Assembly (NCBI RefSeq): GCF_003967355.1
Contig: NZ_BIFH01000024.1
Span: 124,001 to 188,000, forward strand
DNA from: Embleya hyalina
Lineage (GTDB): Bacteria; Actinomycetota; Actinomycetes; Streptomycetales; Streptomycetaceae
Length of the DNA stretch: 64,000 nucleotides
Reading direction: 5' to 3'
Below the pieces are notes generated by a model. That model worked only from the letters and a program-made list of their open reading frames with translations. It was not told the origin of the DNA and did no database searches. Shown in pieces: positions 37,204 through 44,517 of this stretch (the stretch's first letter is position 1; every line of letters starts with the position of its first letter). The translations under genes were made by a program, and so were the position numbers.

Positions 37204-37306
37204 CACCCGCGATCCAGGCCGGACTCGGACCCGTTTTCGGCTCGCGTTTCGCGACAGGTAGGTTGCCTCGTGAGATGTGACGATGTGTCAGCTGATGAGG
37301 TGGGCT

Positions 37307-37879
37307 ATGTTCGGCAGGAAGAAGAAGGCCCCGGTGGCGGCCGAGGGCCGGGATGTGGCGGCGTTGGTGCTTCGGGCGACGCTCGGCCCGATGTTGTTCG
37401 CGCACGGCTACAACAAGGTCGCCGGCCCCGGCGGCCTCGCGGGCACCACCGGCTGGTTCGAGTCGCTCGGCCTCCAGCCCGCCGAGGTGCACGCGCGCCT
37501 CGCGGCCGGGACCGAGATGGCGGCCGGCGTCGGCATCGTGCTCGGCGTGGCCAACCCGCTGCCGTCGGCGGCCACGGTGGGGCTGATGAGCGTCGCCGCC
37601 GCGACCGACCACAAGGGCAAGGGCTTTTTCGTGTTCAAGGGCGGCTGGGAGTACACCGCCGTGGTCGGCGGCGCCGCGGTCGCGCTGGCCGCGCTCGGCA
37701 ACGGCAAGTACTCGGTCGACGCGCTGGTCGGCCGCCGTCGATCCGGCCTGCGTCCGGCGCTGTTCGCCGCCGGCGTCGGGGTGGCGAACGCCGCTCTGTT
37801 GCTGAAGCTCTGCTACAAGCCGGAGCCGAAGGCGACCGAGGCACCGGAGGCGAAGCCGGACGAGACGGTCGACGCGTAA
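37307..37879 (+). CDS. DoxX-family membrane protein
   Basis: DoxX-like integral membrane protein, 190 residues; ATG at 37307 (MFGRKKK) preferred, with AGGTGG upstream. About four membrane segments: VLRATLGPMLFAHGYNKV (with the family's H-G-x-x-K), MAAGVGIVLGVANPLPSAA, EYTAVVGGAAVALAALG and LFAAGVGVANAALLL. The C-terminus is a charged Lys/Glu/Pro tail in the cytoplasm. Family members act in redox or surfactant-like detoxification complexes, but the role is generally unclear. A strong hairpin follows. Confidence 0.88.
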   Translation: MFGRKKKAPVAAEGRDVAALVLRATLGPMLFAHGYNKVAGPGGLAGTTGWFESLGLQPAEVHARLAAGTEMAAGVGIVLGVANPLPSAATVGLMSVAAATDHKGKGFFVFKGGWEYTAVVGGAAVALAALGNGKYSVDALVGRRRSGLRPALFAAGVGVANAALLLKLCYKPEPKATEAPEAKPDETVDA

Positions 37880-37899
37880 CACTTCGGACCGCCTCCGAT

Positions 37900-37940
37900 C
37901 ACCTCGGCCCGCCCCGAACCCCCGGGGGCGGGCCGAGGTG
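37900..37940 (+). terminator. Terminator-like hairpin after the DoxX gene
   Basis: CACCTCGGCCCGCCCC and GGGGCGGGCCGAGGTG form a perfect 16-bp stem with a 9-nt loop, 20 bp after the stop. No U-tract follows. Confidence 0.75.
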
Positions 37941-38015
37941 TCCGCGCGAGCGGCTACGTTGGGGTCCTCGTTGATCCATGGGCGTCTCGAACGCCGTCGT
38001 GTGGAGGTTCTTGCT

Positions 38016-38693
38016 GTGCAGACGTTGCCCGAGTCCTGGCGGCCCGTGCTCGCGGAGGAGTTGGCGAAGCCCTACTACGCCGAGCTGACCGCGTACGTGG
38101 ACGCGGAACGCAAGGAACACCAGATCTTCCCGCCGGAGGACGAGGTGTTCGCGGCGCTGGAGGCGACGCCGTACCAGGACGTGCGGGTGCTGGTGGTCGG
38201 GCAGGACCCGTACCACGACGACAACCAGGCACACGGCATGTCCTTCTCGGTCCGGCCCGAGGTGCGCATCCCGCCGTCGCTGCGCAACATCTACAAGGAG
38301 ATGAACGCCGACATCGGCCTGCCGATCCCCGACAACGGCTACCTGATGCCGTGGGCGCAGCAGGGCGTGCTCCTGCTCAACACGGTGCTCACCGTGCGGG
38401 CGCACGAGGCCGCCTCGCACAAGGGCAAGGGCTGGGAGAAGTTCACCGACGCGGTGATCAAGGCGGTCAACGACCGGGACGAGCCGGTGGTGTTCGTGCT
38501 CTGGGGCGGGCACGCGAAGAAGAAGATCTCGCTGATCGACACCGCCAAGCACACGATAGTGCAGGGCGCGCACCCCTCGCCGCTGTCGGCGAAGCTCTTC
38601 CACGGCAGCAAGCCGTTCTCGCAGATCGACGCCGCGCTCGCGGCCATGGGGCACAAGGCGATCGACTGGACGATCCCCAACGTGAAGAAGTAG
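38016..38693 (+). CDS. ung: Uracil-DNA glycosylase, family 1
   Basis: Base-excision repair enzyme that removes uracil from DNA, 225 residues. GTG at 38016 chosen (GGAGG eight nt upstream); a TTG at 38011 is also near. Motif A, VVGQDPYHDDNQAHGMSFSV, contains the water-activating Asp64; motif B is the Leu-loop AHPSPLSAKLFHGSKPFSQ with its catalytic His. Length and motif order are normal for family 1. Single gene with its own promoter region downstream of the terminator. Confidence 0.96.
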   Translation: MQTLPESWRPVLAEELAKPYYAELTAYVDAERKEHQIFPPEDEVFAALEATPYQDVRVLVVGQDPYHDDNQAHGMSFSVRPEVRIPPSLRNIYKEMNADIGLPIPDNGYLMPWAQQGVLLLNTVLTVRAHEAASHKGKGWEKFTDAVIKAVNDRDEPVVFVLWGGHAKKKISLIDTAKHTIVQGAHPSPLSAKLFHGSKPFSQIDAALAAMGHKAIDWTIPNVKK

Positions 38694-38888
38694 CGGGAGG
38701 CGGCGAAACGGGGGGCGCAAGAAAAGCGACATCCGGCGTTCCGGTTCGGTATCGGCTCGACCGCTATCGGACCGGAAGCGGGCGCCATTCGGGAATGGCC
38801 GAAAATCTCCTTGCATCCGTGCGGAACACGTGCCGGATGCCCTTACGGTGTGGGGTTCCCCCATCCCGTGCCTCCCGAGGCGGCCCCC

Positions 38889-39551
38889 GTGTCCACGTCC
38901 ACAGTTCGGCCCGTCACCCCCACCTCCACTCCCGTCCCCACCCTCGACCTGACTCCCGGCTATGTCGCGCACCGCGGCCTGCGTGAGGAGTTGGCCCGGC
39001 TGACCGAGGTGACCCGACACCTCGATCCGGTCGACATCCTGCGCGTCCGCGCGGTCGAGGAACATCTCGCGCTGGTGTTGCGCTTCCTGCGCGCGCACCA
39101 TCGCGAGGAGCACATCGTCCTGTACCCGTCGGTGCGCGCCGGTTCGCCCCGGGCCGCCCGCACCGTGACCGCCTTCCAGGTCGACCACTCGACCCTGGAG
39201 GAGGCGATGCGCCCGGTCGCCGACCGGAGCGTGCCGTTGCGGGATCGTTCGCCCGCGATCGGTCGACTGTGCGAACTGGTCGCCCGGCACAGCCTGGCCG
39301 AGGAGCACGAACTGTTCCCGCTGATGCGCCGGCACGTGCGCGGCACGCCCGACGGGCGTATGCCGACCCGGACCGTGCGGGTCTGGGGCCGCGACCTCCC
39401 GGCGTTCGTGGCCTTCCACCTGCACCACGCCACCGGCGCCGAGCGGCGGCGGGTGTTGCGCTGGATCCCGCCGGGGACGGCGTTGCTGTGGCGGGCCGGT
39501 TGGCGGCGCGCCTACGAGCGGCGTCGGCGCGCCGCGTACGGCGGCTCCTGA
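38889..39551 (+). CDS. Hemerythrin-like HHE domain protein
   Basis: Hemerythrin cation-binding domain protein, 220 residues, GTG at 38889 with GAGG upstream. Iron-ligand candidates: AHHREEHIVLYPSV, QVDHSTLEEAM and ARHSLAEEHELFPLMRRH, the His/Glu pattern of HHE domains. The N-terminal ~25 residues are Thr/Pro/Val-rich and disordered; the C-terminal ~50 residues are Arg-rich and basic (RRAYERRRRAAYGG). Possible roles are oxygen or NO sensing; not decided by sequence. Confidence 0.82.
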   Translation: MSTSTVRPVTPTSTPVPTLDLTPGYVAHRGLREELARLTEVTRHLDPVDILRVRAVEEHLALVLRFLRAHHREEHIVLYPSVRAGSPRAARTVTAFQVDHSTLEEAMRPVADRSVPLRDRSPAIGRLCELVARHSLAEEHELFPLMRRHVRGTPDGRMPTRTVRVWGRDLPAFVAFHLHHATGAERRRVLRWIPPGTALLWRAGWRRAYERRRRAAYGGS

Positions 39552-39565
39552 CGACCCGACGGGCC

Positions 39566-40513
39566 CTAGCCCCGGTCCGGAGCCGGGTCCACCGTGTCGC
39601 TCGGTGCGGTGAGTTCGGCCAGGAGTTCGCGGACCCGCTCGATCTCCGGACCGGTCGGCTGTACGTCGCCGAGCGCACGGACCAACGCGTCCAGCGCGCG
39701 GGCCGGTTCGGGCTCGGCGAGCGTGGACAGGTCGTGGATCAGCCGCAGCAGCATGATCCGCGGTGCGGCGATCTGCTCGCGGGGCAACGGGCGTTCGAAG
39801 TAGTCCTCGGCCAGATCCAGCCACAGGTTCCACAGGTCGGTCCGGGCGATCCGGGGCACCGCCATGATCGCGTCGGTCAGCGCCCGGGTGTGCCCGGCGG
39901 TGACGGTGCGGCGGATCACCGGCTCGGCGGGCAGGCGCGGCGCGGGCACCGGGCGGACGACCGGCGCGGGCGCCGGGCCCGCCGGCGCCGTCCCGTCCGA
40001 CCCCGATCCACCGGCCCTCGCCCCGTCTCCCCGCGGCCCCGGGAACGGCGGTGGCTCCGTCGGCCGGGTCGGCCCGGTGATCGCCGCCATCAGTTCCGTC
40101 TGCGCGTCCGCCTCGGACTTGCCGTACAACGTCCGGCGCAACAACGGCCGCAGCACGGACGGGATCCGCTCGCGCGGGACCTCGTGCACCACCAGCGGGA
40201 TCAGCCGCCGACCGCTGCCGCGCAGCGCGTCGGACATCGCGGTCCACTCGACCGTGGTCCAGCGCTCCGGTACGAAGTAGGCCGGGGAGAACAGCGCGAT
40301 CATGTGCCCGGCGTTGTCCAGCGCGCGGCTGACCAGCGTGGTCAGGTTCTCGCCGGTGGCCCAGTCCCAGGCGTCGAGTTCGACGTCCAGACCGGCCCGG
40401 ACCAGTTGCCCCGCGACCCACTTCGCCCAATCCGTGTCCGAACCGGCGTGACTGATGAAGTAACGCACCGTCTCGCCCCCGTACTCCCCGTCATTCGCCA
40501 TACGCATCAGCAT
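39566..40513 (-). CDS. TIR-domain protein with C-terminal helical domain (third gene of leftward TIR operon)
   Basis: 315 residues from the ATG at 40513 (ATGs at 40507 and 40501 are alternatives). Residues ~15-150 form a bacterial TIR domain: VRYFISHAGSDTDWAKWVA, LDAWDWATGENL, and IALFSPAYF then TTVEW, in which E89 occupies the place of the NADase catalytic Glu. A Pro/Gly-rich linker (~155-205) leads to a helical domain (~215-315) containing LWNLWLDLAEDYFERPL and PRIMLLRLIHDLSTL. This domain is clearly paralogous to the C-terminus of the preceding gene product. Same strand, ~60 bp after that gene; likely one operon, divergent from the fxs operon. TIR domains cleave NAD+ or mediate assembly; which applies is unknown. 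Confidence 0.83.
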   Translation of the reverse strand: MLMRMANDGEYGGETVRYFISHAGSDTDWAKWVAGQLVRAGLDVELDAWDWATGENLTTLVSRALDNAGHMIALFSPAYFVPERWTTVEWTAMSDALRGSGRRLIPLVVHEVPRERIPSVLRPLLRRTLYGKSEADAQTELMAAITGPTRPTEPPPFPGPRGDGARAGGSGSDGTAPAGPAPAPVVRPVPAPRLPAEPVIRRTVTAGHTRALTDAIMAVPRIARTDLWNLWLDLAEDYFERPLPREQIAAPRIMLLRLIHDLSTLAEPEPARALDALVRALGDVQPTGPEIERVRELLAELTAPSDTVDPAPDRG

Positions 40514-40571
40514 GGCGCACCCGCCGGCCGGAATCGGCCCCTTCGCCGGAAGTACCCCTCGTGTCGGCCGC

Positions 40572-41720
40572 TCACCCGGGCAGGTTGTCGATCGCCCGGC
40601 AGACCTCCTCCACGCCCTGGGTGTTGGGCAGTACGTCGTGCAGCGCACGGCACAGGCACTGCAGCGAGTGGATCGGCTCCGGACCGTTGACCAGGGTCCG
40701 CAACATGTGCAGCAGCATCGAGCGCGCGTCGGTCATGTGCCGGTGCAGCAACTGGTGTTCGAGGTAGTCCTCGGACAGATCCAGCCAGATCGACCAGGTG
40801 TCCGGCGCCCGCAGTCCGCGCACCGCGAGGAAGAGGTCGGCGAGGTAGACGACCTGGTTCTGCGGGATGGTCCGGGACAGCTTGGCCATGTTGCCGAAGC
40901 GCAGCAGTTCGAGGGTCACCTCCGGGGAGACCAGCCCCGTCGCGAACAGCTCCGCGATCCGGGCGATCGCGGCGGGTCGGTCGCCGACGAACGCGGCGAT
41001 CGCCTCGGCGGTGACCAGTTCCAGCTCGAAGCCCCGGTGTGCGTCGAGGAGCATCAGTACGGACGACTGCCGGTCCAGCGGCGGCAGATCGACCGTGCTG
41101 CCCAGGTGCCGGGCCAGCGGATCGGTGCTGGTGATCAGCACGTGGCCGGGGCCGGTCGGGATCATCTCGCCGATCAGACCGGGCCGGTCCACCTCGTCGA
41201 AGATCAGCAACCAGCCCTCGCGCGAGCGCAGTTCGTGCTTCGGGCCGACGGTCTGGTCGACCCGCCCGCCGAGGTCGGCCAGTTGTTCGAGCACGCGGTG
41301 CAGGAAGGCGACGCCGCTCTCGGTGGGGCGGGCGGCGCAGTCGAACCACCACACCACGTCGTACAGGTGCCGGTGCCGGTAGGCGTATTCGCGGGCCAGG
41401 TGGGTGGTGCCCAGGCCGGGCAGGTCGTCCTGCGGACGCAGCACGACCCGATGTTCGACCTGCATCAGCGCGCGCAGGTCCGCCAGGGTGTTGTCGCGGC
41501 CGTAGAACCGCCCCCTGGTGCCCGGGACGCGCCACACCGGCGGGTTGTCGGTGGGCGAGCGCGGCGGAGGCGGAGGCGCGGCCCTGGGCGCCGGCGGGGC
41601 CACCGCGGGCGCCGGGGCGCTCGCGGGCGGAGGCGCGTTCGCGGGCACGGGCGCGGGCCCGTTCGTGGGCGGTCGGTCCGGCCTGGGCGGGCGCGGCGAC
41701 GGGGTTATCGGGTCCGACAC
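40572..41720 (-). CDS. Degenerate NB-ARC-like protein with C-terminal helical domain (second gene of leftward TIR operon)
   Basis: 382 residues, GTG at 41720 two nt after the upstream stop. Residues 1-65 are Pro/Ala-rich and disordered. Residues ~70-260 align with the NB-ARC of the FxsT protein in this window: FYGRDNTLADLRALM versus FTGRDDILERLRDQL, YDVVWWFDC versus YDIIWWVSA, and WLLIFDEVDRP (Walker B-like). But the P-loop GLGGVGKT is reduced to GLGTTH (residues 102-107), so the nucleotide-binding Lys is gone. The last ~100 residues (TWSIWLDLSEDYLEHQLL, then RSMLLHMLRTL) share a domain with the next gene product. Probably an adaptor or sensor rather than an active ATPase. Confidence 0.8.
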   Translation of the reverse strand: MSDPITPSPRPPRPDRPPTNGPAPVPANAPPPASAPAPAVAPPAPRAAPPPPPRSPTDNPPVWRVPGTRGRFYGRDNTLADLRALMQVEHRVVLRPQDDLPGLGTTHLAREYAYRHRHLYDVVWWFDCAARPTESGVAFLHRVLEQLADLGGRVDQTVGPKHELRSREGWLLIFDEVDRPGLIGEMIPTGPGHVLITSTDPLARHLGSTVDLPPLDRQSSVLMLLDAHRGFELELVTAEAIAAFVGDRPAAIARIAELFATGLVSPEVTLELLRFGNMAKLSRTIPQNQVVYLADLFLAVRGLRAPDTWSIWLDLSEDYLEHQLLHRHMTDARSMLLHMLRTLVNGPEPIHSLQCLCRALHDVLPNTQGVEEVCRAIDNLPG

Positions 41721-41722
41721 GG

Positions 41723-42778
41723 TCAGGCGAACCCCGTATTCCGCGCGGGCAGCGGTGCGAAGCGATGCACCGCGGCCACGAGCAGATCGCGTTGGCCGAC
41801 CGCGTCCGCCTCGGTCAGGTCGACCGGTGGCACGCCGCGGAACATCGACGGCACCTGGGTGTGACCGACGACTATGGGCAGCAGTCGACCGCCCGCGTCC
41901 CCGTCGCCCAGCGCCTCCTCCCACTCGTCCATCGCCAATCGGCGCGCCTCGAAGTAGTGCTCGGAGAACAGCGCGAGCACGTGTTCGCCCATCCCGCGCG
42001 CGCGGGCCATCGCCTTGCCGAAGCTCTCGCCCGCGCTCCAGTCCCAGCGGCTCAGCGAGACCCGGTAGTCCTCGAACGTGAGCACCTCGCTGACCCAGTC
42101 GGCCCAGGCCAGGTCGTTGCCGACGTAGCTGATCACCAGGTCGGTGCGGGCCGGGGGGACCGGCTCCAGGATCGGCAACCGGCGCGGCACCTCGGGCATC
42201 GTGCGCGAGGCGCCGTCGTGGCTGCCGAACAGCGGCTCCACCTCGTCCGCCTCGGCGGCGTTCAGCGGCGCCAGGCGATGGCGCAGCGCCGCGGCCACCC
42301 GATCGGCCACGGCGCGAACCGCGCGGACGTAGCCGAGATCGCGGATGCCGCCGAGCCGCAACATGTCGAACACGCTCGGCCCGCGACCGGGCGCGGGGAT
42401 CCCGACCGGCCACTGGATCGGGCCGACCGCGGGCGGCACGGGTTGTTCGATCGTGGTCCACTGGACGGCGATCAGGTTCGGCGCCGAGACGCCCACGATC
42501 GACTCGTGTCGATGCAACCGGTCGGTGAACACCGCCCAGTCGCGCCCGCAGTCCAGGTCCTCGAAGTAGTCGTCGGAACACAGCGCGACCATCGCGCGCG
42601 CCCGGGCGGGCGGATCGCCGTCGGGGATCTGGATCGGCCCGAAGGTCGGCTGCAGCCGGATCGCCGCCCGCACCCGGTCCATCCCGCGCCGCAGTTCCGC
42701 CTCGACGTCGTCGTGAAATCGGGCAGCCCACTTGGGATCACGGTCGGCGACGTGACTCGTGAAGAAGTCGTAGTCCAC
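41723..42778 (-). CDS. FxsC-like domain fused to a TIR domain (first gene of leftward TIR operon)
   Basis: 351 residues, GTG at 42778 after a GGGGG stretch. The N-terminal ~185 residues (VDYDFFTSHVADRDP, RFHDDVEAEL, CSDDYFE, RDWAVFTDRL, FDMLRLGG, PLNAAEADEVEPLF) match the FxsC protein encoded at 46 kb (FFTSRS, RFHADVEQAV, ASPDYLA, REWAVLAERV, FDLMRLEG, PLPAAEARELF). Residues ~211-345 are a second, canonical TIR domain: DLVISYVGNDLAWADWVS, SRWDWSAGESFGKAM, LALFSEHYFEARRLAMDEW, with E285 where the catalytic Glu lies. No homologue of the helical tail found in the two following genes. Head to head with fxsA across 300 bp. Confidence 0.83.
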   Translation of the reverse strand: MDYDFFTSHVADRDPKWAARFHDDVEAELRRGMDRVRAAIRLQPTFGPIQIPDGDPPARARAMVALCSDDYFEDLDCGRDWAVFTDRLHRHESIVGVSAPNLIAVQWTTIEQPVPPAVGPIQWPVGIPAPGRGPSVFDMLRLGGIRDLGYVRAVRAVADRVAAALRHRLAPLNAAEADEVEPLFGSHDGASRTMPEVPRRLPILEPVPPARTDLVISYVGNDLAWADWVSEVLTFEDYRVSLSRWDWSAGESFGKAMARARGMGEHVLALFSEHYFEARRLAMDEWEEALGDGDAGGRLLPIVVGHTQVPSMFRGVPPVDLTEADAVGQRDLLVAAVHRFAPLPARNTGFA

Positions 42779-43078
42779 CAAGCGACCCCCGGATCGTGCA
42801 CCGTACGAAAGGACGGCCCAGCGACACCCGCGACCGCGCCGCGGGTCTGGCAAGTGCCGCCCCCATGCCGGTCGTTCGCGTGTACGACTCTGCCCACAAC
42901 AGAGCATCGCGCAGATCGACCCGGCCCGGCTAGTATAGGAAGGCTTGTGTAATCGTGGCGATACGTTCCGCACTCGAATGTACGGTTTTCACTCGGACGG
43001 CACGCCCGAACGCTACCGGGCCGGACGGGCGAGACGAACCCGGCATCCGGCGACGCGGGAGGAACGGGGGTCCTGCGG
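42779..43078. promoter_or_regulatory. Divergent control region between the leftward TIR operon and the fxs operon
   Basis: 300 bp separate the two starts. A -10-like element TAGTAT (42931-42936; TATACT on the other strand at 42930-42935) lies near the middle, with locally reduced GC from 42930 to 43000. No convincing -35 or operator symmetry was found, so promoter assignment is tentative. Confidence 0.4.
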
Positions 43079-43345
43079 ATGCAACGAGAGCGCGGTGACG
43101 TGGAGTCGGCGCTGCCCGACCTCGACGGGCTCTGTCTCGACGATCTGGATCACCTGCCGGCCTCGGTGCTGGCCTCGGCGCTGCGCCGACTGGTCCACGA
43201 GTCCGAGGAGCCCTCGGAGGCGGTGGTCGCGGGGTTCACGAGCGTGGTGGATCCGGTTCTCGTCGAGACGGAGTTCGATCCCCGGGGCGGAATCGACCGT
43301 GCCGGGGGTCCCCGGGCGGACGGGAGCGGCGCCGTTCGGGCCTGA
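43079..43345 (+). CDS. fxsA: FxsA-like RiPP precursor with internal FxSxx motif
   Basis: 88-residue peptide. Residues 10-57 fit the FxSxx-COOH precursor family: ALPDLDGLCLDDLDHL, then LASALRRLVHESEEP and AVVAGFTSVV, with F53-T54-S55-V56-V57 as the FxSxx motif. In the family this motif is normally the C-terminus; here 31 more residues follow (polar, Gly/Asp/Arg-rich, ending SGAVRA). The radical SAM gene starts 14 nt after the stop, as expected for precursor and maturase. ATG at 43079 with GGGGG eight nt upstream; GGAGG is farther away. Modification is predicted on the Phe/Ser motif; product and fate of the tail are unknown. Confidence 0.78.
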   Translation: MQRERGDVESALPDLDGLCLDDLDHLPASVLASALRRLVHESEEPSEAVVAGFTSVVDPVLVETEFDPRGGIDRAGGPRADGSGAVRA

Positions 43346-43359
43346 CCGTGGGAGGTCCG

Positions 43360-44517
43360 ATGCACGAAGCGATTCCGTTTCGGCAATTCGTGGTCAAGAT
43401 CGCGGCGAGATGCGATCTGGCGTGCGATCACTGTTATGTGTACGAACTCCGGGACCAGAGTTGGCGCGACCGCCCCCGAGTGCCGACCGACGCGACCGTC
43501 GGCGCGCTCGGCGCCTGGTTGCGCGCACACGCCGAGCGGGCCGGCCTGCGGGTGCTCGACATCGTGTTGCACGGCGGCGAACCGCTGCTCGCGGGACCGG
43601 AGCGGATCGACCGGATCGCGCGTGAACTGCGGGCCGCGCTCGCGGGTGTGGCCGAGCTGCGGATCACCATGCAGACCAACGGAGTTCGGCTGGACGAGCG
43701 CTGCGCCGAGGTATTGCTCGCGCACCGGATCCGGGTCGGCGTCTCGCTGGACGGCGACGCGCTCGCGCACGACCGGCACCGTCGACACGCGGACGGGCGC
43801 GGCAGCCACGCCGAGGCGGTCCGGGGCATCGCGCTGTTGCGCCGGCCGCGCTACCGGCCCTTGTACGGCGGCCTGTTGTGCACGATCGACCTGGGCAACG
43901 ACCCGGTGGCCACCTACGAGGAACTGCTCTCGCACGCCCCGCCGATGCTCGACCTGCTGCTGCCGCACGCCACCCGGGAGTTCCCGCCGCCCGGCGCCCG
44001 GGATGGTGAAACCCCTTACGCGGACTGGCTGATCGCGGTCTTCGACCGATGGTACGGGGCGCCGGTACGGGAGACGCGGGTGCGGATCCTGGAGGACCTG
44101 GTGGATCTGATCCTGGGCCGGGAGGTGCACAGCGAGATCCTGGGCCTGGGCCCGCCGGGGTCCGTGGTGGTGGAGACCGACGGCACGTTCGAACGCGAGG
44201 ACTCGCTCAAGTCCGCCTACGACGGTGCGGCGGCCACCGGGCTCGACGTGTTCCGGCACGACCCGGCGACCGTGCTGTCCGCCCCGGCGTACGCCCACGC
44301 GGCGGTCGGCGTGGCCGGGTTGAGCGCGACGTGTCGGCGCTGCCCGGTGGTGCGCACCTGCGGGGGCGGCCTGCGGGCGCACCGCTATCGCCCGGAGAAC
44401 GGCTTCGACAACCCGTCCGTGTACTGCGCCGACCTGCGCGCGCTGATCGACCATGTCGGCGCCCGGGTGCGCGCCGACGTCCGTGCCCTGGTGGCCGATT
44501 CGAGGAGTCGCGGATGA
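43360..44517 (+). CDS. fxsB: Radical SAM/SPASM peptide maturase FxsB
   Basis: Radical SAM enzyme, 385 residues, ATG at 43360 with GGAGG four nt upstream. The [4Fe-4S]-SAM motif CDLACDHC has Cys18, Cys22 and Cys25; the following YVYELRDQSWRDRP is an FxsB hallmark. Other SAM-fold motifs are DIVLHGGEPLL and ITMQTNGVRLD, with GVSLDGD. The SPASM region holds CRRCPVVRTCGGG and a late Cys in VYCADL for auxiliary clusters. It is predicted to crosslink or oxidise the FxS motif of the adjacent precursor. Many FxsB proteins carry a C-terminal HExxH domain; here that part is a separate gene, overlapping by ATGA. Confidence 0.9.
   Translation: MHEAIPFRQFVVKIAARCDLACDHCYVYELRDQSWRDRPRVPTDATVGALGAWLRAHAERAGLRVLDIVLHGGEPLLAGPERIDRIARELRAALAGVAELRITMQTNGVRLDERCAEVLLAHRIRVGVSLDGDALAHDRHRRHADGRGSHAEAVRGIALLRRPRYRPLYGGLLCTIDLGNDPVATYEELLSHAPPMLDLLLPHATREFPPPGARDGETPYADWLIAVFDRWYGAPVRETRVRILEDLVDLILGREVHSEILGLGPPGSVVVETDGTFEREDSLKSAYDGAAATGLDVFRHDPATVLSAPAYAHAAVGVAGLSATCRRCPVVRTCGGGLRAHRYRPENGFDNPSVYCADLRALIDHVGARVRADVRALVADSRSRG

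Noticed and set aside
39566-42778. Possible Thoeris defence system in the TIR gene cluster
   Set aside because: No ThsA-like (SIR2/SLOG or Macro) effector is encoded; partners are FxsC-, NB-ARC- and TPR-type proteins, which fit a different architecture.
42931-42936. Defined sigma-70 promoter for fxsA at TAGTAT
   Set aside because: No -35 element at an acceptable distance on either strand; kept only as a tentative note in the control region.
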